Positions 42,397 to 52,362 are shown, counted from the stretch's first letter. The stretch is 55,140 bases of DNA from Mariniflexile gromovii (GCF_017814435.1 NZ_JAGJCB010000023.1:1-55140); one strand, 5' to 3'. Notes: generated from the letters alone by a model not told the origin. Made by a program: numbers and translations.

Positions 42397-43938
42397 TTAA
42401 CTATTCAATTCTTTATCTACGCCATGCATCAATTTTTTGATAATTGGCGAAAGCACTAATAACAGCACCCCAAAACCTAAACCTGTATAAAATAAATATT
42501 CAAAAAGTTTAAGATAGCTCTGTTTTGCTAGATTCAAATCGGGTGCGGTTCCGTTGGTTGTATCAACCGAAGCTATGTTTGCCAAAATAGATGCAATAAA
42601 TTCAGAACTTGCCGTTGCTAAAAACCAAACGCCCATCATAAATCCAACAATTTTAACCGGTGATAGTTTAGTGACTGCCGACAAACCTACTGGAGACAAG
42701 CATAATTCGCCACAAGTATGTAAAAAATAAGTTATTACTAACCAATATATTGCAACTTTCCCTAATTCAGAAGCATTTATTCCCATTACCAACGATCCAA
42801 AACCTAAACCTACCAAAATTAATGCCAACGAAAATTTCACAGCTGTATTTGGATTGTACTTACCAAGTTTTACCCATAACCAAGCAAAAATAGGAGCAAG
42901 AATAATAATAAATAAAGCGTTAAGACTTAAAAATGTTCCTGCTGCTATTTCACCTCTATCTAAAATACGGTCTGCAAATAAATTTAAAGATGTATATGCT
43001 TGTTCAAATAATGCCCAAAAAATAACCGTAAAAACAATCAATATTGTTAAGGCTATTAAACGTTCTCTTGCAACCTTTTCCAATTGGGTAAAGGCATAGT
43101 ATACTATATATATAAATGAAGCTGCTCCTGCAATAATAAGTAGGTTTTGAACCACACTATGGCTTTGTACCATTTGCCAAACTACTAAGGTAGCCAGCAC
43201 ACTTAAAGCATAAATAAGCCACTCATTTTTAATACCTAATGTTTTTTTGTTTAATAGTTCTGGCACATCAGACTCTCCTTTGCCTAACAAATACTTTTTA
43301 CCAGAAATAAAGGTTAACAAACCAAAAAACATACCAACACCTGCAGCACCAAACCCATAACTCCAACCATAGGTTTCTCCTAACCAAACGCATATAATAG
43401 TTGCTAAAAACGAGCCTAGATTTATTCCCATATAAAATATAGTAAATCCAGAATCCCTACGTTTGTCTCCTTCATGATATAATTCTCCAACCAAAGAAGA
43501 AATATTGGCTTTCAAAAAACCAACTCCTAAAATGATAAAAGCCAAGGACAAGTAAAATACCTGAAGTGCAAAATTATCTCTCACTATTTCACCTGTAACC
43601 GATTGTGTTGCCGCATTGCCTTCGTAAGCCATACCTGCATGCCCTAATACCAACATAATGCCTCCAAAAACAATGGCCTTTCTAAAACCCAAATACCTAT
43701 CTGCTAGGAAACCACCAACTACAGGAATTGCATAAACCAAAGCTGCATAACTTCCTATTAATAAGTTACCGTCTACATCGGTGAATAAGTGGTATTTTGT
43801 TAAGTAAAAAATCAAAAGGGCTTTCATTCCATAAAATGAAAATCGTTCCCACATTTCAGTAAAAAATAAGATAAAAAGTCCTTTAGGATGTCCAAATAAT
43901 TGATCTTTATTTGGTTTACTTATGGTAGAATCTGACAT
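42397..43938 (-). CDS. Peptide MFS transporter (POT/PTR family), copy 2
   Basis: A 513-residue POT transporter. EMWERFSFYGMKALLIFYLT (about 28-47) carries the ExxERFxYYG signature, followed by FYMGINLGSFLATIICVWLG (about 156-175) and GELCLSPVGLSAVTKLSPVK (about 400-419). It is shorter than its downstream paralogue, which has longer internal loops. The two form a tandem pair, and different peptide ranges are possible but not visible from sequence. The divergent neighbour is mvaA. Confidence 0.93.
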   Translation of the reverse strand: MSDSTISKPNKDQLFGHPKGLFILFFTEMWERFSFYGMKALLIFYLTKYHLFTDVDGNLLIGSYAALVYAIPVVGGFLADRYLGFRKAIVFGGIMLVLGHAGMAYEGNAATQSVTGEIVRDNFALQVFYLSLAFIILGVGFLKANISSLVGELYHEGDKRRDSGFTIFYMGINLGSFLATIICVWLGETYGWSYGFGAAGVGMFFGLLTFISGKKYLLGKGESDVPELLNKKTLGIKNEWLIYALSVLATLVVWQMVQSHSVVQNLLIIAGAASFIYIVYYAFTQLEKVARERLIALTILIVFTVIFWALFEQAYTSLNLFADRILDRGEIAAGTFLSLNALFIIILAPIFAWLWVKLGKYNPNTAVKFSLALILVGLGFGSLVMGINASELGKVAIYWLVITYFLHTCGELCLSPVGLSAVTKLSPVKIVGFMMGVWFLATASSEFIASILANIASVDTTNGTAPDLNLAKQSYLKLFEYLFYTGLGFGVLLLVLSPIIKKLMHGVDKELNS

Positions 43939-44122
43939 ATAGATAATATTATCGCAACTTTAACCCTTGAATAACAAAGTGATTGTTCTTTAGAATAATC
44001 TTGCTAATTTCAACCAATCGTTGCTGTTTTATTAAAAGTTTTCAAGTTTACTAAAAATTCTTCAAAAAATAGCAAACATTAACAATTAAATCTGCCTGCA
44101 TTCAAATAAATAAAGGATATAG

Positions 44123-44130
44123 TATCTTTG
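44123..44130 (+). promoter_or_regulatory. mvaA promoter -7 element (TATCTTTG)
   Basis: TATCTTTG fits TAnnTTTG and lies 19 bases before the mvaA ATG. A matching -33 element is not obvious. Confidence 0.5.
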
Positions 44131-44149
44131 TGTTTTTAAATCTAAATTA

Positions 44150-45478
44150 ATGTGTGCATCCATTTCTGGTTTCTCTAAACTCTCAAAATCTAAAAAAATT
44201 GATTGGATAGTTGAAACATATTTTTCTAATACTGAAGACGCTAAACGCATTTTAAAACAATATTGGAATACCAACGATAAATTACAACAGCTTCACGACG
44301 AGTTTATTGAAAACACCATCACCAATTATTATTTACCTTTAGGTGTTGCTCCTAATTTCTTAATAAATGGAAAGATTTACACTATTCCAATGGCTATTGA
44401 AGAAAGTTCGGTAGTGGCGGCAGCTAGTAAGGCTGCTAAATTTTGGATGGACAGGGGTGGTTTTAAAACCAAAGTTATTTCTACTACAAAAATTGGGCAG
44501 GTACATTTTATGTACTATGGAAATATTGAAAACCTAAAAAATTATTTCAATCATATTAAATCGCGACTCATTGATGATGCAAAACCTATCACCAAAAACA
44601 TGGAAAAACGTGGTGGTGGCATTGTAGATATTGAATTACGTAACAAAACACAAGACATAAAAGGCTATTACCAATTGCATGCGTCGTTTGAAACCTTAGA
44701 TGCTATGGGTGCCAACTTTATAAATTCCTGTTTAGAACAATTTGCCAAAACATTTAAGAATGAAGCTTTAAATTTTGAAGGATTTTCTGAACAAGAAAAG
44801 AACATTCAAGTTGTTATGAGCATACTCTCTAACTATGTTCCCGATTGTTTGGTGCACGCAGAAGTAAGTTGCAAAGTTGAAGATTTGAATGAAGACAAAA
44901 ACATTTCAGCTGAAGAATTTGCTACTAAATTTGTTCAGGCTGTAAATATTGCCGAGGTAGAACCATACCGCGCTGTTACCCATAACAAAGGCATTATGAA
45001 CGGTATTGATGCCGTGGTTTTAGCTACTGGTAACGACTTTAGAGCGGTTGAAGCTGGCGTACATGCCTATGCTTCAAGAAACGGAAAATACAGCAGTTTA
45101 TCGCATACCAAAATTGAAGATGGCATTTTTACTTTTTGGATGGAAATACCATTGGCACTTGGAACCATTGGAGGCTTAACGGGACTGCACCCATTAGTGA
45201 AATTATCTTTAGAGTTACTGCATCATCCAACCGCAAAAGAATTGATGCAAATTGTTGCCGTTGCTGGTTTAGCACAGAATTTTGCGGCTTTGCGTTCGTT
45301 AACCACAACAGGGATTCAAGAAGGGCATATGAAAATGCATTTGATGAATATTCTTAACCAATTTGGAGCTACTGAAACTGAAAAAGCAACTTTAACCGAC
45401 CATTTTAAAACAAATTTGGTAACGCATACAGCAGTTGTGGAGGCTATTAAGGATTTACGATTTAAGAAAAACGATTAG
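44150..45478 (+). CDS. mvaA: Hydroxymethylglutaryl-CoA reductase, class II
   Basis: A 442-residue class II HMG-CoA reductase. Catalytic residues can be placed: Glu84 or Glu85 in MAIEESSVVAAAS, Lys280 in VTHNKGIMNGIDAV, Asp296 in ATGNDFRAV and His393 in EGHMKMH. They correspond to Glu83, Lys267, Asp283 and His381 of the Pseudomonas mevalonii enzyme. Although such proteins are often labelled 'degradative', in flavobacteria they make mevalonate for isoprenoids. The linked GYDIA kinase, which starts one base after its stop, supports a biosynthetic role. Confidence 0.95.
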   Translation: MCASISGFSKLSKSKKIDWIVETYFSNTEDAKRILKQYWNTNDKLQQLHDEFIENTITNYYLPLGVAPNFLINGKIYTIPMAIEESSVVAAASKAAKFWMDRGGFKTKVISTTKIGQVHFMYYGNIENLKNYFNHIKSRLIDDAKPITKNMEKRGGGIVDIELRNKTQDIKGYYQLHASFETLDAMGANFINSCLEQFAKTFKNEALNFEGFSEQEKNIQVVMSILSNYVPDCLVHAEVSCKVEDLNEDKNISAEEFATKFVQAVNIAEVEPYRAVTHNKGIMNGIDAVVLATGNDFRAVEAGVHAYASRNGKYSSLSHTKIEDGIFTFWMEIPLALGTIGGLTGLHPLVKLSLELLHHPTAKELMQIVAVAGLAQNFAALRSLTTTGIQEGHMKMHLMNILNQFGATETEKATLTDHFKTNLVTHTAVVEAIKDLRFKKND

Positions 45479-45479
45479 C

Positions 45480-46406
45480 GTGCAGAAACTTTATAGCAAC
45501 GGGAAGCTTCTAATTACTGGGGAATATGTAGTGCTTGATGGCGCTTTATCTCTTGCTATTCCTACTAAATTCGGACAATCTTTAACTGTTGAACCTGTCG
45601 ATATACCTAAAATTAGTTGGAAAAGTTTTAATAGTGATGGTTCTATTTGGTTTGAAGATACATTTCCTCTTCATGAGATGGCTTCGTCGTTAACGCCTCG
45701 CAATGAGGTTTCACAACGAATCATTCAAATTTTAAATACTGCCAAAATACTGAATCCTGATTTTTTAAACACAAAAAGTGGCTTTAAAATATCTACAGAT
45801 TTAACATTTCCAAAAAATTGGGGACTGGGCACTTCTTCTACTTTAATTAACAATATTTCACAATGGGCCAATGTAAATGCCTTTGAATTGTTGGAAAAGA
45901 CTTTCGGCGGTAGTGGTTATGATATTGCTTGTGCGCAAAATAACCTTCCTATAACCTATCAACTAAAATTATCGGACTGTACACAAAGGGATAGAAGTAT
46001 TATAAAGGTGGATTTCAATCCTAATTTTAAAGACCATTTATACTTTATATATCTCAATAAAAAACAAAACAGTCGTGATGGTATTGCCTCTTATAATGAC
46101 AATAAACATAATATAGAATCGGTAGTTTCAGAAATCAACCACATCACTACCCAAATAATCGACTGTAAAACTTTAGAAGCTTTTGAAATTTTAATAACAC
46201 AGCATGAAAGCATCATTTCAAAAACCATAAAACAAAAAACGGTTAAAGACATTTTGTTTTCTGACTTTAACGGGAGCATTAAAAGTTTAGGTGCTTGGGG
46301 AGGCGATTTTGTTTTAGCAACTTCACAGCAAAACCCAACTTCTTATTTTAAAAATAAAGGGTTTGATGTTATAGTGCCTTACAAGGATATGGTCCTTGAT
46401 TTCTAA
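45480..46406 (+). CDS. GYDIA-family GHMP kinase (mevalonate pathway)
   Basis: A GHMP-superfamily kinase of about 308 residues from GTG 45480, chosen because VQKLYSNGKLLITGEYVVLD matches the start of the fold and lies just past the mvaA stop. The open frame back to 45435 overlaps mvaA. The phosphate loop is WGLGTSSTLINN, and the family name motif is seen in FGGSGYDIACAQNN. Other GHMP motifs are near the C-terminus (LGAWGGDFVLAT). It probably phosphorylates mevalonate or phosphomevalonate. The exact substrate is inferred from the neighbour mvaA. Confidence 0.9.
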   Translation: MQKLYSNGKLLITGEYVVLDGALSLAIPTKFGQSLTVEPVDIPKISWKSFNSDGSIWFEDTFPLHEMASSLTPRNEVSQRIIQILNTAKILNPDFLNTKSGFKISTDLTFPKNWGLGTSSTLINNISQWANVNAFELLEKTFGGSGYDIACAQNNLPITYQLKLSDCTQRDRSIIKVDFNPNFKDHLYFIYLNKKQNSRDGIASYNDNKHNIESVVSEINHITTQIIDCKTLEAFEILITQHESIISKTIKQKTVKDILFSDFNGSIKSLGAWGGDFVLATSQQNPTSYFKNKGFDVIVPYKDMVLDF

Positions 46407-46430
46407 ATATGCCCAAATTTTTTATAAAAC

Positions 46431-46463
46431 AAAAAGGAGCAAATAAAATTTGCTCCTTTTTTA
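46431..46463. terminator. Bidirectional terminator between GYDIA kinase and PpiD-like gene
   Basis: AAAAAGGAGCAAAT and ATTTGCTCCTTTTTT form a 14-bp near-perfect stem with a short loop. It lies between convergent genes, with A-runs and T-runs on either side. Confidence 0.9.
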
Positions 46464-46494
46464 TATTTCTAAAATTTTATTTTTGAAGAAATTA

Positions 46495-48624
46495 TTATTG
46501 AATTTGGTTTTTCGCTCTATTGTCTTCAATATCAGCAGCCTCTTTTAAGGCATTGTATAGTCTTGAAGAAACTACATTTAATTTTTGTTGCTCTACTCTA
46601 TTAGCAGCAGCTTGATAACTATCTAACTTAGTTGCTGGCGTTACCTTAGTTACTTTAATCATATAAACACCGTTAGCACCATCAATTAATTTAGAAGTCT
46701 TACCCTCTTTTAAGCCAAAAGCTGAACCAACCACTAAAGGTTCTCTACCAGCACCTGTAAGCATTGGATTTTTCATATTAATGCCAACAGCTGTTCTTAC
46801 AGTGGTATTTTCGGCTTTTGCCAAAGCCTCTAAACTAGTTGCAGACACTCTTTTTCTAATTAATTCTGCTTTCTTTTCATTACGAACAATAGGCATAACA
46901 GTTGCTTTAGCATCTTCAACAGACATAAGTCCTTCTTCATGCTTAGCTACTAATTGTGCTATTACATACCCATTGGTAACATTAAAACGTTTAATATCGC
47001 CTACTTCTGTATTATCTTCAAAAGCCCAACGTACTATGGGTCTTTGGCTTCCAACACCAGGTATATTCTCATCTAAAACCTTCAGATTATTTACTGGCAT
47101 AACCGCAAGATTTTTCTCTTTGGCTACAGCTTCAAAATCTTTTTTCCCTACAGCTATTTCAAAATTAGATGCATCTCTAAATATTTTATCAATTGAAGTT
47201 TCAGATGGTTCAATCTTTCTTGCAACTGTAGCAATTTGCATTGCTGTCTTTTTATCTTTTTGACCTTCAATTTCTATAATATGAAAACCAAAAATAGTTT
47301 TTACTACACCTAAGTCCCCTACCTTACCTTCAAACTCAAAATCATTAAATTCCGGTACCATAGAATTATAAGGGTGCCAATCGTAACGACCTTCGTTATT
47401 CACGCTTCCTTGGTCTGAAGAATATTCAGTTACAAATTCAGAGAATTTACTTTTATCGGCTTTTAACACAGTTAATAAACTGTCTGAAAAACTTTTTGCC
47501 TGCGCTTCAGATCTTGTTACTTCTGCAGAAGCACTTTGAGAACCTATGAAAGGAATTAATATGTGTCTTACTTTTGCAGAATCTGGTATTTGTTTAACCG
47601 CAACAACTTTAGAAAGTTTGTAGTATCCATTATCTGTATATGGGCCGTAAACTTGACCTACATTTAATTTAAAAATACTATCAGCAACCCCAGGAGTTAA
47701 ATCAGATTTAAAAACAAAACGCTTATCAAATTTAATATCAGAATTATTATTTACAAAACTTTCGCTATTAGTAGTATTTAAAAAACCGATAACTGTTTCT
47801 TCTGATTTTGAAACATCGTTATACTCCACTTTATCTTTTAAAAGACCTTTTAAACTTTCCTTTATAGCCTTTTCGTCTTCGGCTGAAGCCACTTCATTAA
47901 ATTGAACAAATTTAATATCTCTGGATTCTTTTACTTCAAATTGTTTTTTATGCTTTTTAATGTAATCCGAAATATCAGAAGTTGAAATTTTCACTTTATC
48001 ATCTTCAATTGAAGAGTAAGGAATTTGAACAAACTGGATATCAACTTTATTTCCTTCTAATTTATGCTCTAATTCACCTTCTTTCAGCGTTGCTGTTAAA
48101 CCAGCTCTAACCATGTTAAAGTAGTTTTGTTGCAAAGCGTTTGAAGCTATAGAATTCTCGTAGTTAACCCAACCTTGGTAACCTTCGGCAGAAGTTTCTT
48201 TTAAATTGGCTATGTATTCATTTAGTTTATTCTCATCGAATAGACCTGCTTCGTTTAAAAACTCTGGACTGGTAGACAAGGTTGTTTTTAACAAGTCTCT
48301 CATTTGGTCTTTTTCTATAGAAATACCTAGTTTTTCGTACTGGTTTTCCATGATGGCCTGTCTAACTTCCTGTTCAAAAACCTGGTTAATAACTTGCGAA
48401 CCTGTAGCATTTGGTCCTGCTTGACGTTGTGCAGCCTCTACTTTTTGCATAAAGTCTTCGCGGGTAATGTCTTTACCATTTACGGTAGCTACAATATCTT
48501 GAGAACTTGCTGAAAACGAGCTACCGCTTTTAAACAAATCTGCTAATACAAAAGAAAATAACGCTAACGCTATTACAATGATTAAAAATAGTGAACGTTG
48601 TCTTATCTTATTTAAAACTGCCAT
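46495..48624 (-). CDS. PpiD/SurA-like membrane-anchored peptidyl-prolyl isomerase
   Basis: A 709-residue periplasmic foldase anchored by one N-terminal membrane helix (about 11-29, SLFLIIVIALALFSFVLADL). A SurA_N-like chaperone region follows, with NGKDITREDFMQKVEAAQRQ (about 49-68). A PpiC-type parvulin domain lies near 340-450, seen in KVRHILIPFIG and GDLGVVKTIFGFHIIEIEGQ. A long C-terminal part with a second degenerate parvulin-like region closes it. It helps fold exported proteins. It is convergent with the GYDIA kinase and separated from it by a terminator. Confidence 0.92.
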   Translation of the reverse strand: MAVLNKIRQRSLFLIIVIALALFSFVLADLFKSGSSFSASSQDIVATVNGKDITREDFMQKVEAAQRQAGPNATGSQVINQVFEQEVRQAIMENQYEKLGISIEKDQMRDLLKTTLSTSPEFLNEAGLFDENKLNEYIANLKETSAEGYQGWVNYENSIASNALQQNYFNMVRAGLTATLKEGELEHKLEGNKVDIQFVQIPYSSIEDDKVKISTSDISDYIKKHKKQFEVKESRDIKFVQFNEVASAEDEKAIKESLKGLLKDKVEYNDVSKSEETVIGFLNTTNSESFVNNNSDIKFDKRFVFKSDLTPGVADSIFKLNVGQVYGPYTDNGYYKLSKVVAVKQIPDSAKVRHILIPFIGSQSASAEVTRSEAQAKSFSDSLLTVLKADKSKFSEFVTEYSSDQGSVNNEGRYDWHPYNSMVPEFNDFEFEGKVGDLGVVKTIFGFHIIEIEGQKDKKTAMQIATVARKIEPSETSIDKIFRDASNFEIAVGKKDFEAVAKEKNLAVMPVNNLKVLDENIPGVGSQRPIVRWAFEDNTEVGDIKRFNVTNGYVIAQLVAKHEEGLMSVEDAKATVMPIVRNEKKAELIRKRVSATSLEALAKAENTTVRTAVGINMKNPMLTGAGREPLVVGSAFGLKEGKTSKLIDGANGVYMIKVTKVTPATKLDSYQAAANRVEQQKLNVVSSRLYNALKEAADIEDNRAKNQIQ

Positions 48625-48660
48625 TTGAAATTATTTTTTAAAAAACTATTGTTAAGTTGG

Positions 48661-48680
48661 TTGCCAATTGTACTTGGCAA
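48661..48680. repeat. Inverted repeat TTGCCAA-ttgtac-TTGGCAA upstream of the PpiD-like gene
   Basis: A perfect 7-bp inverted repeat with a 6-base spacer lies 37 bases before the minus-strand start. It could be an operator; no regulator is known. Confidence 0.4.
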
Positions 48681-48848
48681 AATATCGTGGGCGAAAATAC
48701 TATTTTCTATTTAATAATAAAAGGGTTATTCTCTATTTATGAATTAGGATTTTCGAATAACGTTTTTTGAATTATCATAGATACTTTTTGACATCATATT
48801 TTTGGCATAATCATTCCCTTAAGTCTTTTCAATTCGTAGATAAAAAAA

Positions 48849-50138
48849 CTAATCTTCATCCAAAAGTTTCAATTCTACAAGGTCTATTTTAGTGTTTGAT
48901 ACTTCTAAAATTGTAAAACCAAAGGTGTCAATTTTTACAACTTCATTTTGTGCCGGAATTTCTTCAGTATGGTTTACAATTAAACCTCCTAAAGTTTCGT
49001 AGTTTTCACTTTCAGGAAGATTAAGCTTGTAGGTTTCATTAAGATAATCTACTTCCAATCGTGCTGAAAATGTATAGGAACCATTTTCCTTTTTTTCTTC
49101 AATTAAATCGACGGTATCATGTTCATCCTCAATTTCACCAAATAATTCTTCAACAATATCTTCCACAGTCATAACTCCTGCAGTACCGCCATATTCGTCT
49201 AAAACAATCGCCATACTTTTACGCTTTTTTATAAGCACACTAAGCACGTCTTTTACCAATACCGTTTCTGGAACGTATTCCACAGGAAGCATCATGGCTT
49301 TAATATTTTTAGGTTTTTTAAATAACTCGAAAGAGTGCACATAGCCTAAAATATCGTCAATCGTATCTTTATAAACCAAAATTTTGGTAAAACCTGTTTC
49401 TGTAAAGAGCGCGCTAAGCGATTTGATGGAATCGTTAATTTCAACAGCAGTGATTTCTGTACGAGGCACCATAACCTCGCGTGCTTTAACTTCTGAAAAC
49501 TCTAAAGCATTTTGAAAAATTTGAATTTCGGAATCCACGTCATCATGTGCTTCAACCGATTCCATTTGTTCACTAATATAATTACCTAATTCCACCTTAG
49601 TGAATGCTAATTGTATTTGGTCGCCTTCGGTTTTAAAAATATGTTTTAAAACAAAATCTGAAATCCAAATAACAAAATCGGATATAAACGTAAACAGTAC
49701 ATAAAACCCGTAAGCTGGAATTGCTAAAGCTTTAATTAATGTATTGGCATATATTTGGAAAAATACTTTCGGGAAAAATTCCGCAGTAATTAAAATAACG
49801 AGTGTAGAAATTACCGTTTGGGATAGCAGACTAAAATCGGTAAGCATCAAATCTAAAAAAGCGTATGATGTTGGCACCATGGTTTTAAACCAATCTACCA
49901 ACAAATCGCCCATAAAAAACCCATAAATAACCAAGGCTATATTGTTGCCAATAAGCATGGTTGCAATAAATTTTGAAGGTTTAGCCGTAAGTTTCGTTAA
50001 AACTTTTGATAAAATACCTTCCTGTTTTTTTTCAATTTCTATATGGATTTTGTTTGAAGATATATAAGCAATCTCCATACCCGAAAAAAAAGCTGATAGT
50101 ATTAATGATACAATAATGATGATGACATCAATACTCAT
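48849..50138 (-). CDS. CNNM/CBS-domain 'hemolysin family' membrane protein (CorC/HlyC-like)
   Basis: A 429-residue protein with an N-terminal DUF21/CNNM membrane domain (about 1-190), a pair of CBS motifs (about 205-330; VMVPRTEITAVEI, VLDEYGGTAGVMTVEDIVEE) and a C-terminal CorC/HlyC transporter-associated domain (about 345-425). Family members are linked to Mg2+/Co2+ efflux. The gliding-motility protein GldE has this layout too, but no gld genes are adjacent. It abuts the small membrane-protein gene upstream. Confidence 0.9.
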   Translation of the reverse strand: MSIDVIIIIVSLILSAFFSGMEIAYISSNKIHIEIEKKQEGILSKVLTKLTAKPSKFIATMLIGNNIALVIYGFFMGDLLVDWFKTMVPTSYAFLDLMLTDFSLLSQTVISTLVILITAEFFPKVFFQIYANTLIKALAIPAYGFYVLFTFISDFVIWISDFVLKHIFKTEGDQIQLAFTKVELGNYISEQMESVEAHDDVDSEIQIFQNALEFSEVKAREVMVPRTEITAVEINDSIKSLSALFTETGFTKILVYKDTIDDILGYVHSFELFKKPKNIKAMMLPVEYVPETVLVKDVLSVLIKKRKSMAIVLDEYGGTAGVMTVEDIVEELFGEIEDEHDTVDLIEEKKENGSYTFSARLEVDYLNETYKLNLPESENYETLGGLIVNHTEEIPAQNEVVKIDTFGFTILEVSNTKIDLVELKLLDED

Positions 50139-50336
50139 TTATTTTGAATTATTAGTATTATCGTATTTTTTAGCAAACTTTCTTCTAAAGAAATACATGA
50201 AAATAGCTAGTGCAGCAAGTCCAAAGGAAACATAGGCACTATTAGAGGCCCCTGAACTCCATTTAGTTATACCATCATAAATAAACAGTACAGCGAAAAC
50301 CAAATAGGCGTATTGAAAAATTTTAGAATATTTCAT
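50139..50336 (-). CDS. Small two-helix membrane protein
   Basis: A 65-residue protein with two membrane segments (about 8-24 and 34-50) and a basic C-terminus (RRKFAKKYDNTNNSK). It ends immediately before the CNNM gene starts and follows lptC by about 70 bases, so it belongs to the envelope operon. Its family is not recognised. Codon use and the tight operon fit support a real gene. Confidence 0.75.
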   Translation of the reverse strand: MKYSKIFQYAYLVFAVLFIYDGITKWSSGASNSAYVSFGLAALAIFMYFFRRKFAKKYDNTNNSK

Positions 50337-50405
50337 TTTTATATAATATTTGTAAAGATAATTAAAATTGAAGCATGATAGTTTTTAAATTAATTTTGAA
50401 CAAAA

Positions 50406-50960
50406 TTAATCTTCCACAGAAATAATACCTGTAACTTCTAGCACTTCGGCTGTCTTGAATTTTGAATCTGAATCGAAACCATTACCATTTATAATATCCG
50501 TTTCTGTTCTAAATGTTACAGGCTTATTGGTAAACAACCATTCTTTTTTTTGGTCGTAATATAATTGTTCCGTTTTTAAAACCCTGTTATCAGCGGTAGT
50601 AATCACTACATTTCCTTGTAGGTCCAAAAGATCTGTTTTATCATAAACAATAGCATAATCGGCTACCACAATACTTTTTTTATTCTGCTCGTCAAACAAA
50701 TTCAATACAATACCCTTTGGGAATTCGTTATAAGGGAAGTCTCTATTGGTAAAATCCAGCATTTTTGGACTTAACAAATTTGCGGTAACTCTGCCAGAAT
50801 CGGTATGTTTTAGGTTAATGTTTTCAGCAATGCCAATGGGTTCATTTTCTGAAACACCTATTTTCTGAACTTGATTAAAACTGTCGTTACATGAAAAAAA
50901 CATAGTCACCACAATAATGGTGACTATGTTCAGCAATATATTTTTAAATTTTAGTGTCAT
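50406..50960 (-). CDS. lptC: LPS export protein LptC
   Basis: A 184-residue lipoprotein with signal FFSC (Cys at about 24) and a beta-jellyroll OstA-like repeat. Recognisable pieces are NEFPKGIVLNLFDEQNKKSI, VADYAIVYDKTDLLDLQGNV, TTADNRVLKTEQLYYDQKKE and NGNGFDSDSKF. LptC links the inner-membrane LptBFG exporter to the periplasmic bridge. E. coli LptC has a membrane helix; a lipoprotein form is usual in Bacteroidota. It follows a TPR gene by 4 bases. Confidence 0.92.
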   Translation of the reverse strand: MTLKFKNILLNIVTIIVVTMFFSCNDSFNQVQKIGVSENEPIGIAENINLKHTDSGRVTANLLSPKMLDFTNRDFPYNEFPKGIVLNLFDEQNKKSIVVADYAIVYDKTDLLDLQGNVVITTADNRVLKTEQLYYDQKKEWLFTNKPVTFRTETDIINGNGFDSDSKFKTAEVLEVTGIISVED

Positions 50961-50964
50961 CTAT

Positions 50965-52341
50965 TTAAGGAACTTTAACCGAAGCTCCAATCCAACAACC
51001 AATTTTAATAGTTTCACCAGATCTACCGGAACTAAAAACCTCGGCTTTTGAAGGTGCTTTAGACAAATAGTTTGCTGCAGAGTTTGCAGATGCACTTGAT
51101 AGTTTGGAATCAACTCGTGCAGCTTTTTGAGCTTCATCTGCTGCTAACCAATACACCGCTCTTTTATTAAAGTTAGTATCTCCACAATCATTAGCACTTG
51201 CTGCATACATAGCTGCAATTGATAAGTAAGGACGTCCGTTTGAAGGATTCAATCTTAAAGCTTCTCTAAAGAAGGTTCTTGCTTGCCCATAGCTACCTTT
51301 AGCTTTAAGCTTTAATGCAATTTTGTTGTTAAGATTTGACTTTTTGAAATTATCAGTTTCCAAATCAATGGCTTGCTTATAGAAAGCAATCGCTTCGTTT
51401 GATTTACCTTGTTTATCTTTAAGCACACCCACATAAAATGCAGTATTTGCATCTGGAGCTATAGAGTTTTTTTGTTCAACAATTTTCACAAACAATGGAT
51501 CATCAGTACATTCTTTTTGATACATCATATTCATCGCGCTTTGTAACCAATCGGCATTCATTTTATTATCCTCAAAATTCTTTTGATAAAGAGGAATTAA
51601 AATATCACAATTAGCTCTTGTACCCATTTTTTCATCAATACCCGAAGCAATCAAGTCATAATTAGACAAATAGCTCTCGTAATAAACTTTGTATTGCCCT
51701 TCTGTATTTGTTAATTCAGTACCTGCTGCCTCTTTTTCGATAAGTACGTTTAAGCTTTCAGAGTAGTTTTTTACTTCATCTTCAACTTTCTCTACAATAT
51801 CATCGTATTTATTAAATAAATCCTCTGCTGTTTTTTTTCCTGCATCAAATAAATCTACCATCAAAGAAAAGTAAGTGTATAAACTTTGAGGGTTTGTAAA
51901 TGTTGCTTTATCTTCTTTGTAAACAGCATCAAAACAAGCATATAATTCCTCATTTGTTTTATTTAAAAGAGCTCTGTTATCATACATTAATTGACAAGAC
52001 TGTGCTCCATATTCACCTTTAGGTGTTTTATCAGGAAAATGCTCGCCTCTTTCAGCCCAAAGCTTAATTAAATCGTTTATAGCTGCAGCTTTATCTGCAC
52101 CAGTTGATTTCTCAATTTTATCGGTTAAAATTTTCTCACCATCAATATATATAGCGTTATTAAATTGAGGGCATTTTTTTCTTACATCCATCCAAGGTTG
52201 GTAGGCTGCATCAAAATTTTGGGCTTTAACATATTCATGGAATATGGAAAGTTTTGTCATACACTCTTCATCTTGCTGTGCAAACCCAATATTTAACCCA
52301 ATAAATAAAGCTGCTAATAATAATGTAATTTTTGTTTTCAT
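50965..52341 (-). CDS. Secreted tetratricopeptide-repeat protein
   Basis: A 458-residue exported protein with a signal peptide (about 1-21, ending IGFAQ). A helical body contains TPR units toward the C-terminus: NTAFYVGVLKDKQGKSNEAI (about 298-317), KAKGSYGQARTFFREALRLN (about 348-367) and NGRPYLSIAAMYAASANDCG. Two conserved-looking Cys residues lie in the DEEC and KKCP parts near the start. It probably scaffolds envelope proteins, but no partner is proven. It lies between the beta-barrel protein and lptC in one operon. Confidence 0.88.
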   Translation of the reverse strand: MKTKITLLLAALFIGLNIGFAQQDEECMTKLSIFHEYVKAQNFDAAYQPWMDVRKKCPQFNNAIYIDGEKILTDKIEKSTGADKAAAINDLIKLWAERGEHFPDKTPKGEYGAQSCQLMYDNRALLNKTNEELYACFDAVYKEDKATFTNPQSLYTYFSLMVDLFDAGKKTAEDLFNKYDDIVEKVEDEVKNYSESLNVLIEKEAAGTELTNTEGQYKVYYESYLSNYDLIASGIDEKMGTRANCDILIPLYQKNFEDNKMNADWLQSAMNMMYQKECTDDPLFVKIVEQKNSIAPDANTAFYVGVLKDKQGKSNEAIAFYKQAIDLETDNFKKSNLNNKIALKLKAKGSYGQARTFFREALRLNPSNGRPYLSIAAMYAASANDCGDTNFNKRAVYWLAADEAQKAARVDSKLSSASANSAANYLSKAPSKAEVFSSGRSGETIKIGCWIGASVKVP

Positions 52342-52362
52342 GATAATAATAATGTTACGCTG

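Noticed and set aside
46781-47263. Plus-strand 160-codon frame inside the PpiD-like gene
   Set aside because: It is a low-complexity Ser/Thr/Leu translation antisense to a well-supported gene, with no start context or homology I recognise.
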